From: Streptomyces sp. NBC_01549
Lineage (GTDB): Bacteria > Actinomycetota > Actinomycetes > Streptomycetales > Streptomycetaceae
Assembly: GCF_026339955.1 (NCBI RefSeq)
Contig: NZ_JAPEPW010000001.1
Span: 4,459,001-4,523,000 of the forward strand
Length of the DNA stretch: 64,000 nt
Reading direction: 5' to 3'
The position numbers and the translations under genes were made by a program. Of this stretch, positions 44,561-53,514 are shown in pieces. The notes beneath the pieces were generated by a model, which saw only the letters and a program-made list of their open reading frames with translations, ran no database searches and was not told where the DNA came from. Numbering within the stretch: position 1 is the stretch's first letter; every line of letters starts with the position of its first letter.

Positions 44561-44669
44561 GATCACCCGGATGTACGGCGCCTGCGCGTCGGCCCGGCAA
44601 TACGGCGTCCCTGTGCCGAACGAGCTGACCGATCGCATGCTGGGCAGGTGCACCGTTGGCGGCGTCTGA
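44553..44669 (+). pseudogene. 38-codon collapsed asnB bridging GT and heparinase genes
   Basis: This mini-ORF begins MCEITRMYGACASARQYGV and ends ELTDRMLGRCTVGGV. The start corresponds to the first residues of the intact asnB at 48432 (VCGITGVYEYGRA), and the end to its last residues (ELTEKMLGRCTVDAG). The roughly 600 residues between are gone in frame. It overlaps the glycosyltransferase stop at one end and the heparinase TTG start at the other, as the intact gene does at its right end. It is enzymatically null but may still carry ribosomes to the downstream start. Confidence 0.85.
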
Positions 44670-46629
44670 CGACACGGGACGGCACCAGCTCCGGCTGGAG
44701 CGGCTGAGGCGGCGCGTCGCTATCGCCTCGGGGCTCAGTCCGGGACTGCTCGCCGCCGAAGTGGGCTGGCATCTTCTCCGCACCGGGTGCCAGGCTCTCG
44801 CCGACGCCAGGGAGCGGGCTGTCCTGGCGCATCGTGCGTCGGCCGAGCCCTGGCGGCACTATCTGCTGGGCCCCAACACAGGCGCCCGGCCAAGGCCGGC
44901 GACGATGGAGGTGGAACGCTGTCTGCGCGAGGCGGACGCCGCGCTCGACGGGAGGTTCCCGGTGCTGGGCTATGGGACCCTGGCGATGGGCACCGAAGGC
45001 AGAAGCTGGCATCACGACCCTGTCCACGGGTTCACCTGGCCCCTTCACCACCACCGGGGCATCGGCTCTGCCCCGGGACAGGGGGACATCAAGGTCCCCT
45101 GGGAAGTGAGCCGCCTGCAGTGGCTGGTCGCACTCGCCCGTGCTCACGCGTACACCTCCGATTCCCGGTACCACAAGGGGGCGACGGAGCTGCTGCGCTC
45201 CTGGGCCGAGGCCAATCCCCCAGGCTGGGGCCCGAACTGGGTCAATGCGATGGAGGCTGGAATCCGCGCCGCCAATCTCGTCTGGGCTGCGGAGATCCTC
45301 GATGATCCGGCCTTCACCGCGTTGACCGGCGGGATGTTGCGTGATCACGGCCGGTACATCATGGCTCATCTCGAATACACTCCGCGGCTGGCGATGAACC
45401 ACTATCTCGCCGACATTGTCGGGCTGGTCCATGCGGGCGGGGCTCTGCGCCACAGCAGGGTCGGCCGGTTCTGGCTCCGGTTCGGCGGCTGGCAGTTGCA
45501 GCGCGAAATTCTCAAGCAGTTCCACCCGGACGGTTCCAACTTCGAAGCGTCACTGGGCTATCACCGTCTCTCGACGGAACTGGCGCTGATGGGCCTGCTC
45601 GCACTCCGGCGCCTCGGCGTCCCCGTACGGCACGAAGTGATGACGCGTTTCGAGTCGGCGGTTGGGGCGCTGGCCGACCTGACCGGACCCCATGGCCTGC
45701 TCCCTGCGGTGGGAGACGAGGACAGCGGTCTCGTAGTCGGTCTGCAGTCCGAGCGGGAAGCACGGGACACTTCGCCGGTCATCGCGGCCGCCTCGGCAGT
45801 GCACAACGCTCGGGTGCCCACAGAATTGACCGGGCCCGAACTGGCACAGTGGTGCGGTGCGGGCCCGAGCCGGCCGCGTGCTGCGCCGCGGTCCGCGGCG
45901 TTCCCCGCCAGCGGTTGGTACGTGCTGAGCGCCGGGCCCTACTGGTGTCTGGCGGAGTGCGGTGGTGTCGGACAGCGTGGCAACGGCGGCCACGGACACA
46001 ACGACACGTTGTCATTCGTCCTGTGCGTCGACGGCAGGGAGGTCGTCACGGACCCTGGCACAGGCGTGTACACCCCGGATCCCCGTCTTCGGAACGAGCT
46101 CCGCGCCACGCGCTCACACTCCACGGTCGAGGTGGACGGAGCCGAGCAGAACCGCTTCGACCCAGAGGCCCTGTGCGCCCTGCAGAACGAGGACCGTGCT
46201 CGGGTGGTTGCCTGCCACGAGGACGACTCCGGGAGGCACTTCCTCGACGCTGTCCACGAGGGGTACTGCCGGCTGGACGATCCGGTGCTGCACCGGCGTC
46301 GGTTCGACCTGTCCCAGTACGGTCTGATCGTCCGCGACGAGATCAGCTGCCATGCGGCGCATACTCTCGTGCTCAGCCTTCCGCTGGGGCCGGGGGTGGT
46401 GGCCGAACTGGGCGGGGACGGTGTCTTGCTGTCCGTCCAGGGCACAGCTGTCCGTCTGAGCCAGACCGACGGCCCTCCGCTGTCCTTTCGCGTGGAGGAG
46501 ATGCCGCGGTCGGCTGCTTACGGCCAGGTCACCCGCAGTCGAGTTCTGCGCGCCACGTTGTCTGTCGACGGTTCGACCGCTTGGGCATTGCGGTTCCGGC
46601 GGCTGGAGGCGCCGAACGAAAGGGTCTGA
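44656..46629 (+). CDS. Heparinase II/III-like polysaccharide lyase (cassette 1)
   Basis: A 657-residue protein with the alpha/alpha-toroid plus beta-sandwich layout of heparinase II/III and alginate lyases. In the toroid are WHHDPVHGFTWPLHHHRG, NWVNAMEAGIRAANLVWAAE, NHYLADIVGLVHAGGAL and DGSNFEASLGYHRLSTEL. In the sandwich is GHGHNDTLSFVLCVDGREV with the catalytic-type His, then DPGTGVYTPDPRLRNELRAT. No signal peptide is seen, so it acts inside or leaves by another route; such genes are common in uronate polymer loci. The TTG start lies after caggtg inside the collapsed asnB. Confidence 0.88.
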   Translation: MAASDDTGRHQLRLERLRRRVAIASGLSPGLLAAEVGWHLLRTGCQALADARERAVLAHRASAEPWRHYLLGPNTGARPRPATMEVERCLREADAALDGRFPVLGYGTLAMGTEGRSWHHDPVHGFTWPLHHHRGIGSAPGQGDIKVPWEVSRLQWLVALARAHAYTSDSRYHKGATELLRSWAEANPPGWGPNWVNAMEAGIRAANLVWAAEILDDPAFTALTGGMLRDHGRYIMAHLEYTPRLAMNHYLADIVGLVHAGGALRHSRVGRFWLRFGGWQLQREILKQFHPDGSNFEASLGYHRLSTELALMGLLALRRLGVPVRHEVMTRFESAVGALADLTGPHGLLPAVGDEDSGLVVGLQSEREARDTSPVIAAASAVHNARVPTELTGPELAQWCGAGPSRPRAAPRSAAFPASGWYVLSAGPYWCLAECGGVGQRGNGGHGHNDTLSFVLCVDGREVVTDPGTGVYTPDPRLRNELRATRSHSTVEVDGAEQNRFDPEALCALQNEDRARVVACHEDDSGRHFLDAVHEGYCRLDDPVLHRRRFDLSQYGLIVRDEISCHAAHTLVLSLPLGPGVVAELGGDGVLLSVQGTAVRLSQTDGPPLSFRVEEMPRSAAYGQVTRSRVLRATLSVDGSTAWALRFRRLEAPNERV

Positions 46630-46776
46630 CGGCTGTGATGCGGAGCCATCCACACGGAGTATCACCGTCACTCTTTAGGAGAGGATGCACCTAAAAGGTG
46701 CGTATCGGTGTAACTGGCGCAGTTTTGGCCCATACGCTCGCATCGCTGGAGCGCACACATCGCCCTGGAGGTTCCG

Positions 46777-48429
46777 CTGACTGCGCATCATGTTCGACAA
46801 GCTGACTCGAGCGGACGTCGGCGGTGGGCGGTGTTGGCCGAGTCGCGCTACCACGTCGTCGGGGTCAGCGCTGCGGCCGCCACCATCTTCGGCCTGGAAC
46901 CCGTACTGGTCATGGCCGCGTCCGACGCTGTCCGGAACTTCCCCGGCTATTGCGCCAATCTCCGGCGCAATGGCATCTCGGGCGTCGCACTGTTCTGCAA
47001 CGACGCGGCCCGCCGACCCTATGCGACCCCTTACGAACTACTTGTCGCGTTGTCGCCTGTGAGTGAGCGGAGAATCATCGACGCGAGCCGCCCCGGTGAG
47101 GAGTTGCCCGTCGGCGGTGCGGCGCCGCTGATGTTCCGCTGCGCGTTGGACGCCGTCACCGCCCCCAGCCATGTCCTGCGGGGCCTGACCGCCCACAGGG
47201 CCGACCACCGAAAGGGCGCACGCCCGGCCGAACAGCACGAGGCGCCGTGGGTGCTCGCGCTGTGGCGGGACGCGGGCGAGACCCGGGTAGGCGGGGCGGT
47301 CAGCCATGTGTCGGGCATCCTCGCCGGGTTCCGGCAACTTGGCTGTCAGGTTGCCCTGGTCACCAACGGCGAACCGCCCGAGCAGTTGCGATCCGCGGTG
47401 GATGTGGTGGAGGTCGCTGCGCCGTTGCCACGCAGTGCTCGGTTCACCAGAGGGTCCGCCCGGGTGGCCGCCAACAGCTCGATGCGTCGTGCCGCCCTCG
47501 CCCTTGCCCGCCGTACACCGCCCGCCTTCGTCTACGAGCGCCACGCCTACTTCTGCCGCGTTGGCGCCGATGTGAGCCGGGAGCTTGGCGTCCCGCTGGT
47601 GCTGGAGTGGAACAACTCGGCCGTCTGGGCCAATCGGAACTTGTGCCGGCAAGGCCCGCTGAACCGGCTGCTCCAGAGGGCAGGGGCCCAGGTCGAACGG
47701 TACTCGGTTGGCAGTGCAACCGTTGTGGCGGCGGTGTCCCAGGCCTCGGCACAGATGGCCAGGCACGCGGGAGCCGACCCGGCAACCGTGGCGGTGGTCG
47801 CCAACGCAGTCGACGCCGATTCCATTCCGGCACCTTCGTCGATGCCGGTCCGCGAGGGCGCGCTGGTGGGGTGGAGCGGGAGCTTCGACCCATGGCACGG
47901 CGTCGAGGTGGCGATCGAGAGCCTTCGGAATCTCCCAGCGGATGTTGAGCTTGTTCTGATCGGCGACGGACAACAGCGCCCTGGGTACGAGGAACTGGGC
48001 CGTCGGCTCGGTGTCCACGACCGCATTACCTGGACCGGCCGCTTGCCCCGCACGGAAGCACTTCAGGTGCTGTCCCGATGTGATGTCCTGGTGTCTCCAC
48101 ACCAATGGGCGGGAAATGGCCCGTTCTTCGGCTCACCCATCAAACTCTTCGAATACATGGCGCTGGGCAGGCCGATCGTTGCCAGCCGACTGGGCCAGAT
48201 CGGCGAGATCCTCCAGGACGGCGTGACCGCGGTACTTGCGGAGCCGGGCGATCCGGCGGACATCGCGCGGGGAATCACCCGGGTGCTGGCCATGCCGGAC
48301 CGCGGGGCGGCTTGGGGCGCCAACGCGCGCCGTGAGGCTCTCGAAGAACACACGTGGGACCGGCGGGCAGAACAGATCCTCGCTCGGTTACCGCTGTCCG
48401 TCCCCCGTCCGGCAATGGAAAGAGGCTGA
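46777..48429 (+). CDS. GT4-type glycosyltransferase with extra N-terminal domain (cassette 2)
   Basis: A 550-residue paralogue of the protein at 42905, alike through its whole length, including the unassigned N-terminal domain (LVMAASDAVRNFPGYCANLR) and the GT-B motifs VGWSGSFDPWHGVEVAIESL, LVLIGDGQQRPGYEELGRR and SPIKLFEYMALGRPIVASRL. The start is a CTG at 46777 behind ggaggttccg. The first codons (LTAHHVRQADSSGRRRWAVL) match the other copy's LTTHQVRQSETDKHRRWAVV mostly with silent changes, which supports translation from there. It is followed after two bases by the intact asnB. Confidence 0.85.
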   Translation: MTAHHVRQADSSGRRRWAVLAESRYHVVGVSAAAATIFGLEPVLVMAASDAVRNFPGYCANLRRNGISGVALFCNDAARRPYATPYELLVALSPVSERRIIDASRPGEELPVGGAAPLMFRCALDAVTAPSHVLRGLTAHRADHRKGARPAEQHEAPWVLALWRDAGETRVGGAVSHVSGILAGFRQLGCQVALVTNGEPPEQLRSAVDVVEVAAPLPRSARFTRGSARVAANSSMRRAALALARRTPPAFVYERHAYFCRVGADVSRELGVPLVLEWNNSAVWANRNLCRQGPLNRLLQRAGAQVERYSVGSATVVAAVSQASAQMARHAGADPATVAVVANAVDADSIPAPSSMPVREGALVGWSGSFDPWHGVEVAIESLRNLPADVELVLIGDGQQRPGYEELGRRLGVHDRITWTGRLPRTEALQVLSRCDVLVSPHQWAGNGPFFGSPIKLFEYMALGRPIVASRLGQIGEILQDGVTAVLAEPGDPADIARGITRVLAMPDRGAAWGANARREALEEHTWDRRAEQILARLPLSVPRPAMERG

Positions 48430-48431
48430 CC

Positions 48432-50351
48432 GTGTGTGGGATTACAGGGGTTTACGAGTACGGGCGAGCGGTGGGCAGTGTCACGCCTGACACGGTCGTA
48501 CGGATGCGTGACACGCTGGGACACCGCGGCCCGGACGGCGCGGGGGTTCACGTGACGCAGAACGGCCGAGTGGGCCTGGGGCACCGGCGACTTGCGATCG
48601 TCGACCTTGCGCACGGCGCACAGCCCATGTTCGGCGAGCGCGGTGAGTGCCTGGTCTTCAACGGGGAGATCTACAACTATGCGGTTCTGCGTCGACGTCT
48701 CGAAAGCCGAGGAGCACGCTTCCGCACCAACTGCGACACCGAAGTAATCCTTCACGCATACCGGCACTACGGCGACGAGTGCGTTGAACATCTGACAGGG
48801 ATGTTCGCCTTCGCCCTCTGGGATCCGGCCCGGGGGCGCCTGCTGTTCGCCAGGGACCCGCTGGGTGAGAAGCCCTTCTACTGGACCGTCAAGGACGGCA
48901 CCTTCCTGTTCGCCTCCGAGACGAAGGCAATCCTGGCGCACCCGCGGATCACGGCAGAGGTCAACACCAGCCTGCTGGACAGCTACCTCGCCAATCTCGT
49001 CACGCCCTCGCCGGGGACCCTCTACCGGGACATCAACAAACTGGCCCCTGGAACGGCCGGGTCGTGTGACGCAAGCGGGGTTCGCACCTGGCGGTTCCGG
49101 GACGTCACCGCGGACCGCACCTTTCTCGACGTGTCCCTCCCGGAGGCGGCGTCGCAGGTGCGGCACCTGCTGCAACAGTCGGTGCAGGCACGGCTGATGA
49201 GTGATGTACCCATCGGTGTCCTGCTGAGCGGAGGCTTCGACTCCACAGCGCTGGTCGCCTTGCTCCGAGAGAGGGCCACTCGCACGTCCACCTTCTCGGT
49301 CGGCTTCACCGACGCGCCCGCGCTTGACGAGAGACACGAAGCGCGCTGGGTGGCACGACACTTCGGCACTGATCACCACGAAGTGTCAGTGTCGCCACGT
49401 GATGCCATCAAGGCGTTGGCGGCGATGGTGCACCACCAGGACGAGCCGCTGGCGGATCCAGTCTGCATGCCGTTGGGGTTCGTGTGCGAGCTGAGTCGCC
49501 AGCGCGGTGTCCCCGTGGTGTTGGCGGGCGAGGGGGCCGACGAGCTCTTCTGGGGCTATCCCGCCTATGCCCGTGTGATGCGCCTACAGCGTGCGCTCCG
49601 AGCCGTCCGGGCACTGCCCGCGGCCGCCCGCCGGGTCGTACCGCATCTGGTGCCCGCATCACGTCGTGGCTGGACCTTCGACACCCTTATTGCAGCCGCG
49701 CACGGCAGACAGCTCCCGATGCACTACCCGCTTGGTCTGTCCAGGTCGCTGCGCTCGGCGGTGCTTGTGCCTCGTCCGTACGACCCGCCGTGGACACCGG
49801 CCGAGCCGGCGATCGACGAGACACACATGGAGACTCTTGCGTTCGACACCCAGCACTACGAGTTTGCCCTGCGTCTGCCGGAGCTGCTGCTCATGCGGAT
49901 CGACCGCTTCTCGATGGCCCACTCCGTGGAGGCGCGGGTACCGTTCCTCGACCCCGATCTCGTGGCGTTCGCCTACCGGCTGCCCGTCCACCACAAGCTG
50001 GATGAAGGGCGGACCAAGGTGGTCCTGCGCCGCGCCCTCGCCGACATCATGCCCGAGCGGGTGATGAACCGCCCCAAACAGGGCTTCGGCGCTCCGACTG
50101 CTCACTGGCTGCGAGGGACCATGGGGCAGGTGCTCATCGATCTTCTGACCGGCTCGTCGATGAGGCGTTACTTCTGTATCGAAACCCTCGCCGGCATGGT
50201 CGCCGACCACCGTGCCGGCCGTGCACGCAACGAGTGGGTCTTGTGGCCCATCCTCAACTTCGCTGTGTGGCACCGGATTTGGATCGAAGGAGATTCACCG
50301 GATGAGTTGACGGAAAAGATGCTCGGCAGGTGCACCGTTGACGCAGGTTGA
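48432..50351 (+). CDS. asnB: Asparagine synthetase-type amidotransferase AsnB (cassette 2)
   Basis: A 639-residue glutamine-hydrolysing enzyme. The class II glutaminase domain starts with Cys2 (CGITGVYEY) and has LGHRGPDGAG and VFNGEIYNYAVL. The synthetase domain has the PPi loop LLSGGFDSTALVALL at residues 264-278 and GEGADELFWGYPAY. In sugar-polymer loci such enzymes amidate uronic-acid carboxyls; with ManNAcA made here, that is my preferred role over plain asparagine synthesis. The GTG start is fixed by Cys2. The 3' end overlaps the heparinase start by 14 bases. Confidence 0.9.
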   Translation: MCGITGVYEYGRAVGSVTPDTVVRMRDTLGHRGPDGAGVHVTQNGRVGLGHRRLAIVDLAHGAQPMFGERGECLVFNGEIYNYAVLRRRLESRGARFRTNCDTEVILHAYRHYGDECVEHLTGMFAFALWDPARGRLLFARDPLGEKPFYWTVKDGTFLFASETKAILAHPRITAEVNTSLLDSYLANLVTPSPGTLYRDINKLAPGTAGSCDASGVRTWRFRDVTADRTFLDVSLPEAASQVRHLLQQSVQARLMSDVPIGVLLSGGFDSTALVALLRERATRTSTFSVGFTDAPALDERHEARWVARHFGTDHHEVSVSPRDAIKALAAMVHHQDEPLADPVCMPLGFVCELSRQRGVPVVLAGEGADELFWGYPAYARVMRLQRALRAVRALPAAARRVVPHLVPASRRGWTFDTLIAAAHGRQLPMHYPLGLSRSLRSAVLVPRPYDPPWTPAEPAIDETHMETLAFDTQHYEFALRLPELLLMRIDRFSMAHSVEARVPFLDPDLVAFAYRLPVHHKLDEGRTKVVLRRALADIMPERVMNRPKQGFGAPTAHWLRGTMGQVLIDLLTGSSMRRYFCIETLAGMVADHRAGRARNEWVLWPILNFAVWHRIWIEGDSPDELTEKMLGRCTVDAG

Positions 50352-52311
50352 CGACGCTCGCTACCGACCTCCAGTCCCACGCCTGGCGAAGGTGCGGCAA
50401 CGGATCGCGACCGCTTCGGCGCTTCCGCCGCGCGTACTCGTCGCCGCTGTGGGCTCGCGCCTCTATCGCGCTGGATGTCGCACTCTCGCGGACAGACGGG
50501 AACGGACGGCGCAACCCCGTCCCGCGCCTGCGCAGAGTTGGCGGCCGTTCGTACTGGGTCCGGGCACGGCCGCCCTACCGAGACCGACTCCCGCGGAGCT
50601 CCAGAGCTGTCTGCGCGAGGCGGACGCGGCGCTCGAGAGCACGTTCACGGTACTCGGATACGGAACCGTGACGTTGGGCACGGACGGTCGGGATTGGCAT
50701 CGCGACCCGGTCCACGGCTTCACGTGGCCGGTCCGCGGTCATCGGTTCCTCGGTCCGGTTGTGGGTCGGGCGGACATCAAGATTCCATGGGAAGTAAGCC
50801 GCCTCCAATGGCTGGTGGCCCTCGCGCGTGCGTACAGGTACACGGGGGACCGCCGGTACCGCGACGGCGCGAAGAGGTTGCTGCGCTCGTGGACAGCGGC
50901 CAATCCGGCCGGCCGGGGGCCGAACTGGACCAATGCGATGGAAGCCGGCATTCGCGCTACCAACCTGGTCTGGTCGGCCGAGGTACTCCGTGATTCCGAA
51001 TTCACGGCTCTAGTCGGCGGAATGCTGCGTGATCACGGGCGTTACATCCTGGAAAACCTCGAATACAGCGAACGACTGACCAGCAACCACTACCTTGCCG
51101 ATCTCGTCGGCCTGGTCCACACGGGCGGAGCCCTGCGCCACAGCACCGCCGGCCGGCTGTGGCTTCGTGTGGGCAGTCGGCAGTTGCAGCGGGAAGTCCT
51201 CAAGCAGTTCCACGACGACGGCTCCAACTTCGAGGCGTCCACCGGATATCACCGTCTCTCGACGGAACTGGCTTTCATGGGTCTTCTCGCGCTGCAGCGC
51301 CTCGGCATCCCCGTTCGTCCCGAGGTCCGGGAACGTCTGCTGTCGGCTGTCGGGGTGCTGTCCGCACTCACCAAACCCGACGGGTTGCTTCCCGCCCTGG
51401 GCGATGATGACAGCGGTCTCGTGGTGGGCCTGCAGTCCGGCCGGGACCCCCGTGACCCGTCCTCGATCCTCGCCGCCGCAACTGTTCTGGGTGATACGGG
51501 CACTTCCCAGGAGCCGGCGGGGCCCGAACTGGCACAGTGGTGCGGGGCGCGGGGTGGTACCGGCGTTGCCTGTACACCGGCCACGTTCTTTCCGGCGGCC
51601 GGCTGGTACGTGCTCACCGCCGGGTCGTACTGGTGCCTCGCGGAGTGCGGCGGCGTGGGACAGCGCGGCAACGGCGGCCACGGGCACAACGACACGCTGT
51701 CGTTCGTGCTGTGCGTGGACGGTCGGGAGATCGTCACGGATCCCGGAACCGGCGCATACACCCCCGATCCGGATCTGCGGAATCTCCTGCGCTCGACGCG
51801 TTCGCACTCCACGGTCGAAGTGGACGGCGAGGAACAGAACCGGTTCGACCCCGACCTACTGTTCACCATGCGGGACGACGATCGGGCCCGGGTGGTGGAT
51901 CGTCACGAAGACGGCAGCGGTCGGCAGGTCCTGGAGGCGGTCCACGACGGATACCGCAGGCTCGGTGACCCGGTTGTGCACCGGCGCCGCTTCACCCTCG
52001 ACCGGCAAGGGCTGACCGTCGCGGACGACATCGATTGCCGTGCCCGGCACACACTCGTGGTCAACATTCCTCTGGCACCGGGCGTGCGTGCGGAGCCGCA
52101 TGGCGGCCACATCCTGCTGATCGCCGACGACAAGCTGGTCAGTATGAGTCAGACCACCGGACCCGAGCTCTCCTTCCGCGTCGAAGAGATGCCATGGTCG
52201 CCCGCCTACGGCCAGGTCGTCACCGCACAGGTCCTCCGCGCCACCCTCCAGATCGACGGCCCGGTCACCTGGGAACTGCGGTTCCGTCTGGCGGACGGAG
52301 TACAGGGATGA
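50338..52311 (+). CDS. Heparinase II/III-like polysaccharide lyase (cassette 2)
   Basis: A 657-residue copy of the protein at 44656, equal in length and alike throughout: WHRDPVHGFTWPVRGHRFLG, NWTNAMEAGIRATNLVWSAE, NHYLADLVGLVHTGGAL, GHGHNDTLSFVLCVDGREI and DPGTGAYTPDPDLRNLLRST. The TTG start, behind caggtgcaccg, is the same as in cassette 1. The stop overlaps the next glycosyltransferase start (ATGA). The two lyases may differ in the residues they cleave, but both keep the metal/catalytic His and Tyr regions I can see. Confidence 0.88.
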   Translation: MTQVDDARYRPPVPRLAKVRQRIATASALPPRVLVAAVGSRLYRAGCRTLADRRERTAQPRPAPAQSWRPFVLGPGTAALPRPTPAELQSCLREADAALESTFTVLGYGTVTLGTDGRDWHRDPVHGFTWPVRGHRFLGPVVGRADIKIPWEVSRLQWLVALARAYRYTGDRRYRDGAKRLLRSWTAANPAGRGPNWTNAMEAGIRATNLVWSAEVLRDSEFTALVGGMLRDHGRYILENLEYSERLTSNHYLADLVGLVHTGGALRHSTAGRLWLRVGSRQLQREVLKQFHDDGSNFEASTGYHRLSTELAFMGLLALQRLGIPVRPEVRERLLSAVGVLSALTKPDGLLPALGDDDSGLVVGLQSGRDPRDPSSILAAATVLGDTGTSQEPAGPELAQWCGARGGTGVACTPATFFPAAGWYVLTAGSYWCLAECGGVGQRGNGGHGHNDTLSFVLCVDGREIVTDPGTGAYTPDPDLRNLLRSTRSHSTVEVDGEEQNRFDPDLLFTMRDDDRARVVDRHEDGSGRQVLEAVHDGYRRLGDPVVHRRRFTLDRQGLTVADDIDCRARHTLVVNIPLAPGVRAEPHGGHILLIADDKLVSMSQTTGPELSFRVEEMPWSPAYGQVVTAQVLRATLQIDGPVTWELRFRLADGVQG

Positions 52312-53513
52312 AGATCGTCATGGCTGTGGTCTCCGATCTCCGCAGCGACGCGCGTGTGCGACGGGAAGCCGCTTCCCTGGCCGCGGACGGGCACCAGGTA
52401 CGGGTCGTGGGTTTCGATTCCGGTGTCGCGCGGCGGGACCGCCTGGTCGAGGAAGGCGTCCTCTACGACGTCTTGCCGTTTCCACGGAGGAACCTTCCCA
52501 GGCTGCTGCGGCTGGCTCTTGCGGGCGTCGGGCTCCTGCGCGCCTCACTGCTCATCATCCGCGGAAAACCGGACGTCGTGCACTGTCACAACCTCCATCT
52601 CAGCCTGCCTGCCCTCCTGTGCGCGCGCCGCCACCGAGCCGCACTGGTCTACGACGCACACGAGCTGGAGGCCTGCATGCACCGATGGCCGGTGCGACAG
52701 GTGATCGAGCGGTGGGAGCGGACGGTCTGGCGACGCTCGCGGGCCAGAATCACCACCAATCCCTCGCGGGCGGCCTACCTGGAGAAACTGCACGGAAGCC
52801 GGCCCGTGGTCGTCGGCAACTACCCCCGTACACCGGACGCTGGGGTCGAACCGAAGGACCTCCGCTGCCGACTGGGCATTCCGCGCGACCGGTTCGTGCT
52901 GATCTTCCAAGGAGGCTTCTACCTCGACTCCCGCTGCTTCGACACCGTCGCGGCCGCGCTGCGGGATCTTCCGGAGTGGCACTGGGTGATCATCGGGTTC
53001 GGCCGCGACGACAGCGTGCGGAAGCTGCACGAGATCGTCGCGGAGTGCGGCATCGAGTACCGCACCAGCATCCTCCCCGCGGTACCGGTGGACCAGCTCC
53101 TCTCCTACACCGCGGCAGCGGACGTCGGCGTCGTCGCCCTCACCAACGCCCATCTCAACTGTTACCTGGGTGACACCAACAAACTCTTCGAATACCTGAT
53201 GGCCGGTCTGCCCGTGGTGGGCAGTGACTTTCCCGAGGTCCGCAGGGCCGTGCTCGGCAATGGGGTCGGCCCGGTGGGCGCGCTCTTCGATCCGTCGAGT
53301 TCCGCGTCGGTGGCTCGCGCGCTGCGCGAGGTCGCCCATGACCTGGAAATCTTCCGGCGCAATGCCGAGAAGGTGCGCGGCACCTACTCCTGGGAGACCG
53401 AGAGCAGAACGCTGACGCGTCTGTACCGTGCGCTCGCCACTGCGGGGGACGTGCGGCCCGATACCGAACAGGGGCGGCTGGCTGAGCCGTCCAGTCTTCC
53501 GAAAGGCGCTTGA
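52308..53513 (+). CDS. GT4-type glycosyltransferase
   Basis: A 401-residue GT-B enzyme without the extra N-terminal domain of the cassette transferases. The acceptor half starts VMAVVSDLRSDARVRREAAS and includes PDVVHCHNLHLSLPALLCAR and YDAHELEA. The donor half has LIFQGGFYLDSRCFDTVAAA, DVGVVALTNAHLNCYLGDTN and KLFEYLMAGLPVVGSDFPEV. The ATG overlaps the heparinase stop, so it is translationally coupled and part of the same operon. Sugar specificity is unknown. The C-terminal 25 residues are a loose tail. Confidence 0.88.
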   Translation: MKIVMAVVSDLRSDARVRREAASLAADGHQVRVVGFDSGVARRDRLVEEGVLYDVLPFPRRNLPRLLRLALAGVGLLRASLLIIRGKPDVVHCHNLHLSLPALLCARRHRAALVYDAHELEACMHRWPVRQVIERWERTVWRRSRARITTNPSRAAYLEKLHGSRPVVVGNYPRTPDAGVEPKDLRCRLGIPRDRFVLIFQGGFYLDSRCFDTVAAALRDLPEWHWVIIGFGRDDSVRKLHEIVAECGIEYRTSILPAVPVDQLLSYTAAADVGVVALTNAHLNCYLGDTNKLFEYLMAGLPVVGSDFPEVRRAVLGNGVGPVGALFDPSSSASVARALREVAHDLEIFRRNAEKVRGTYSWETESRTLTRLYRALATAGDVRPDTEQGRLAEPSSLPKGA

Positions 53514-53514
53514 C

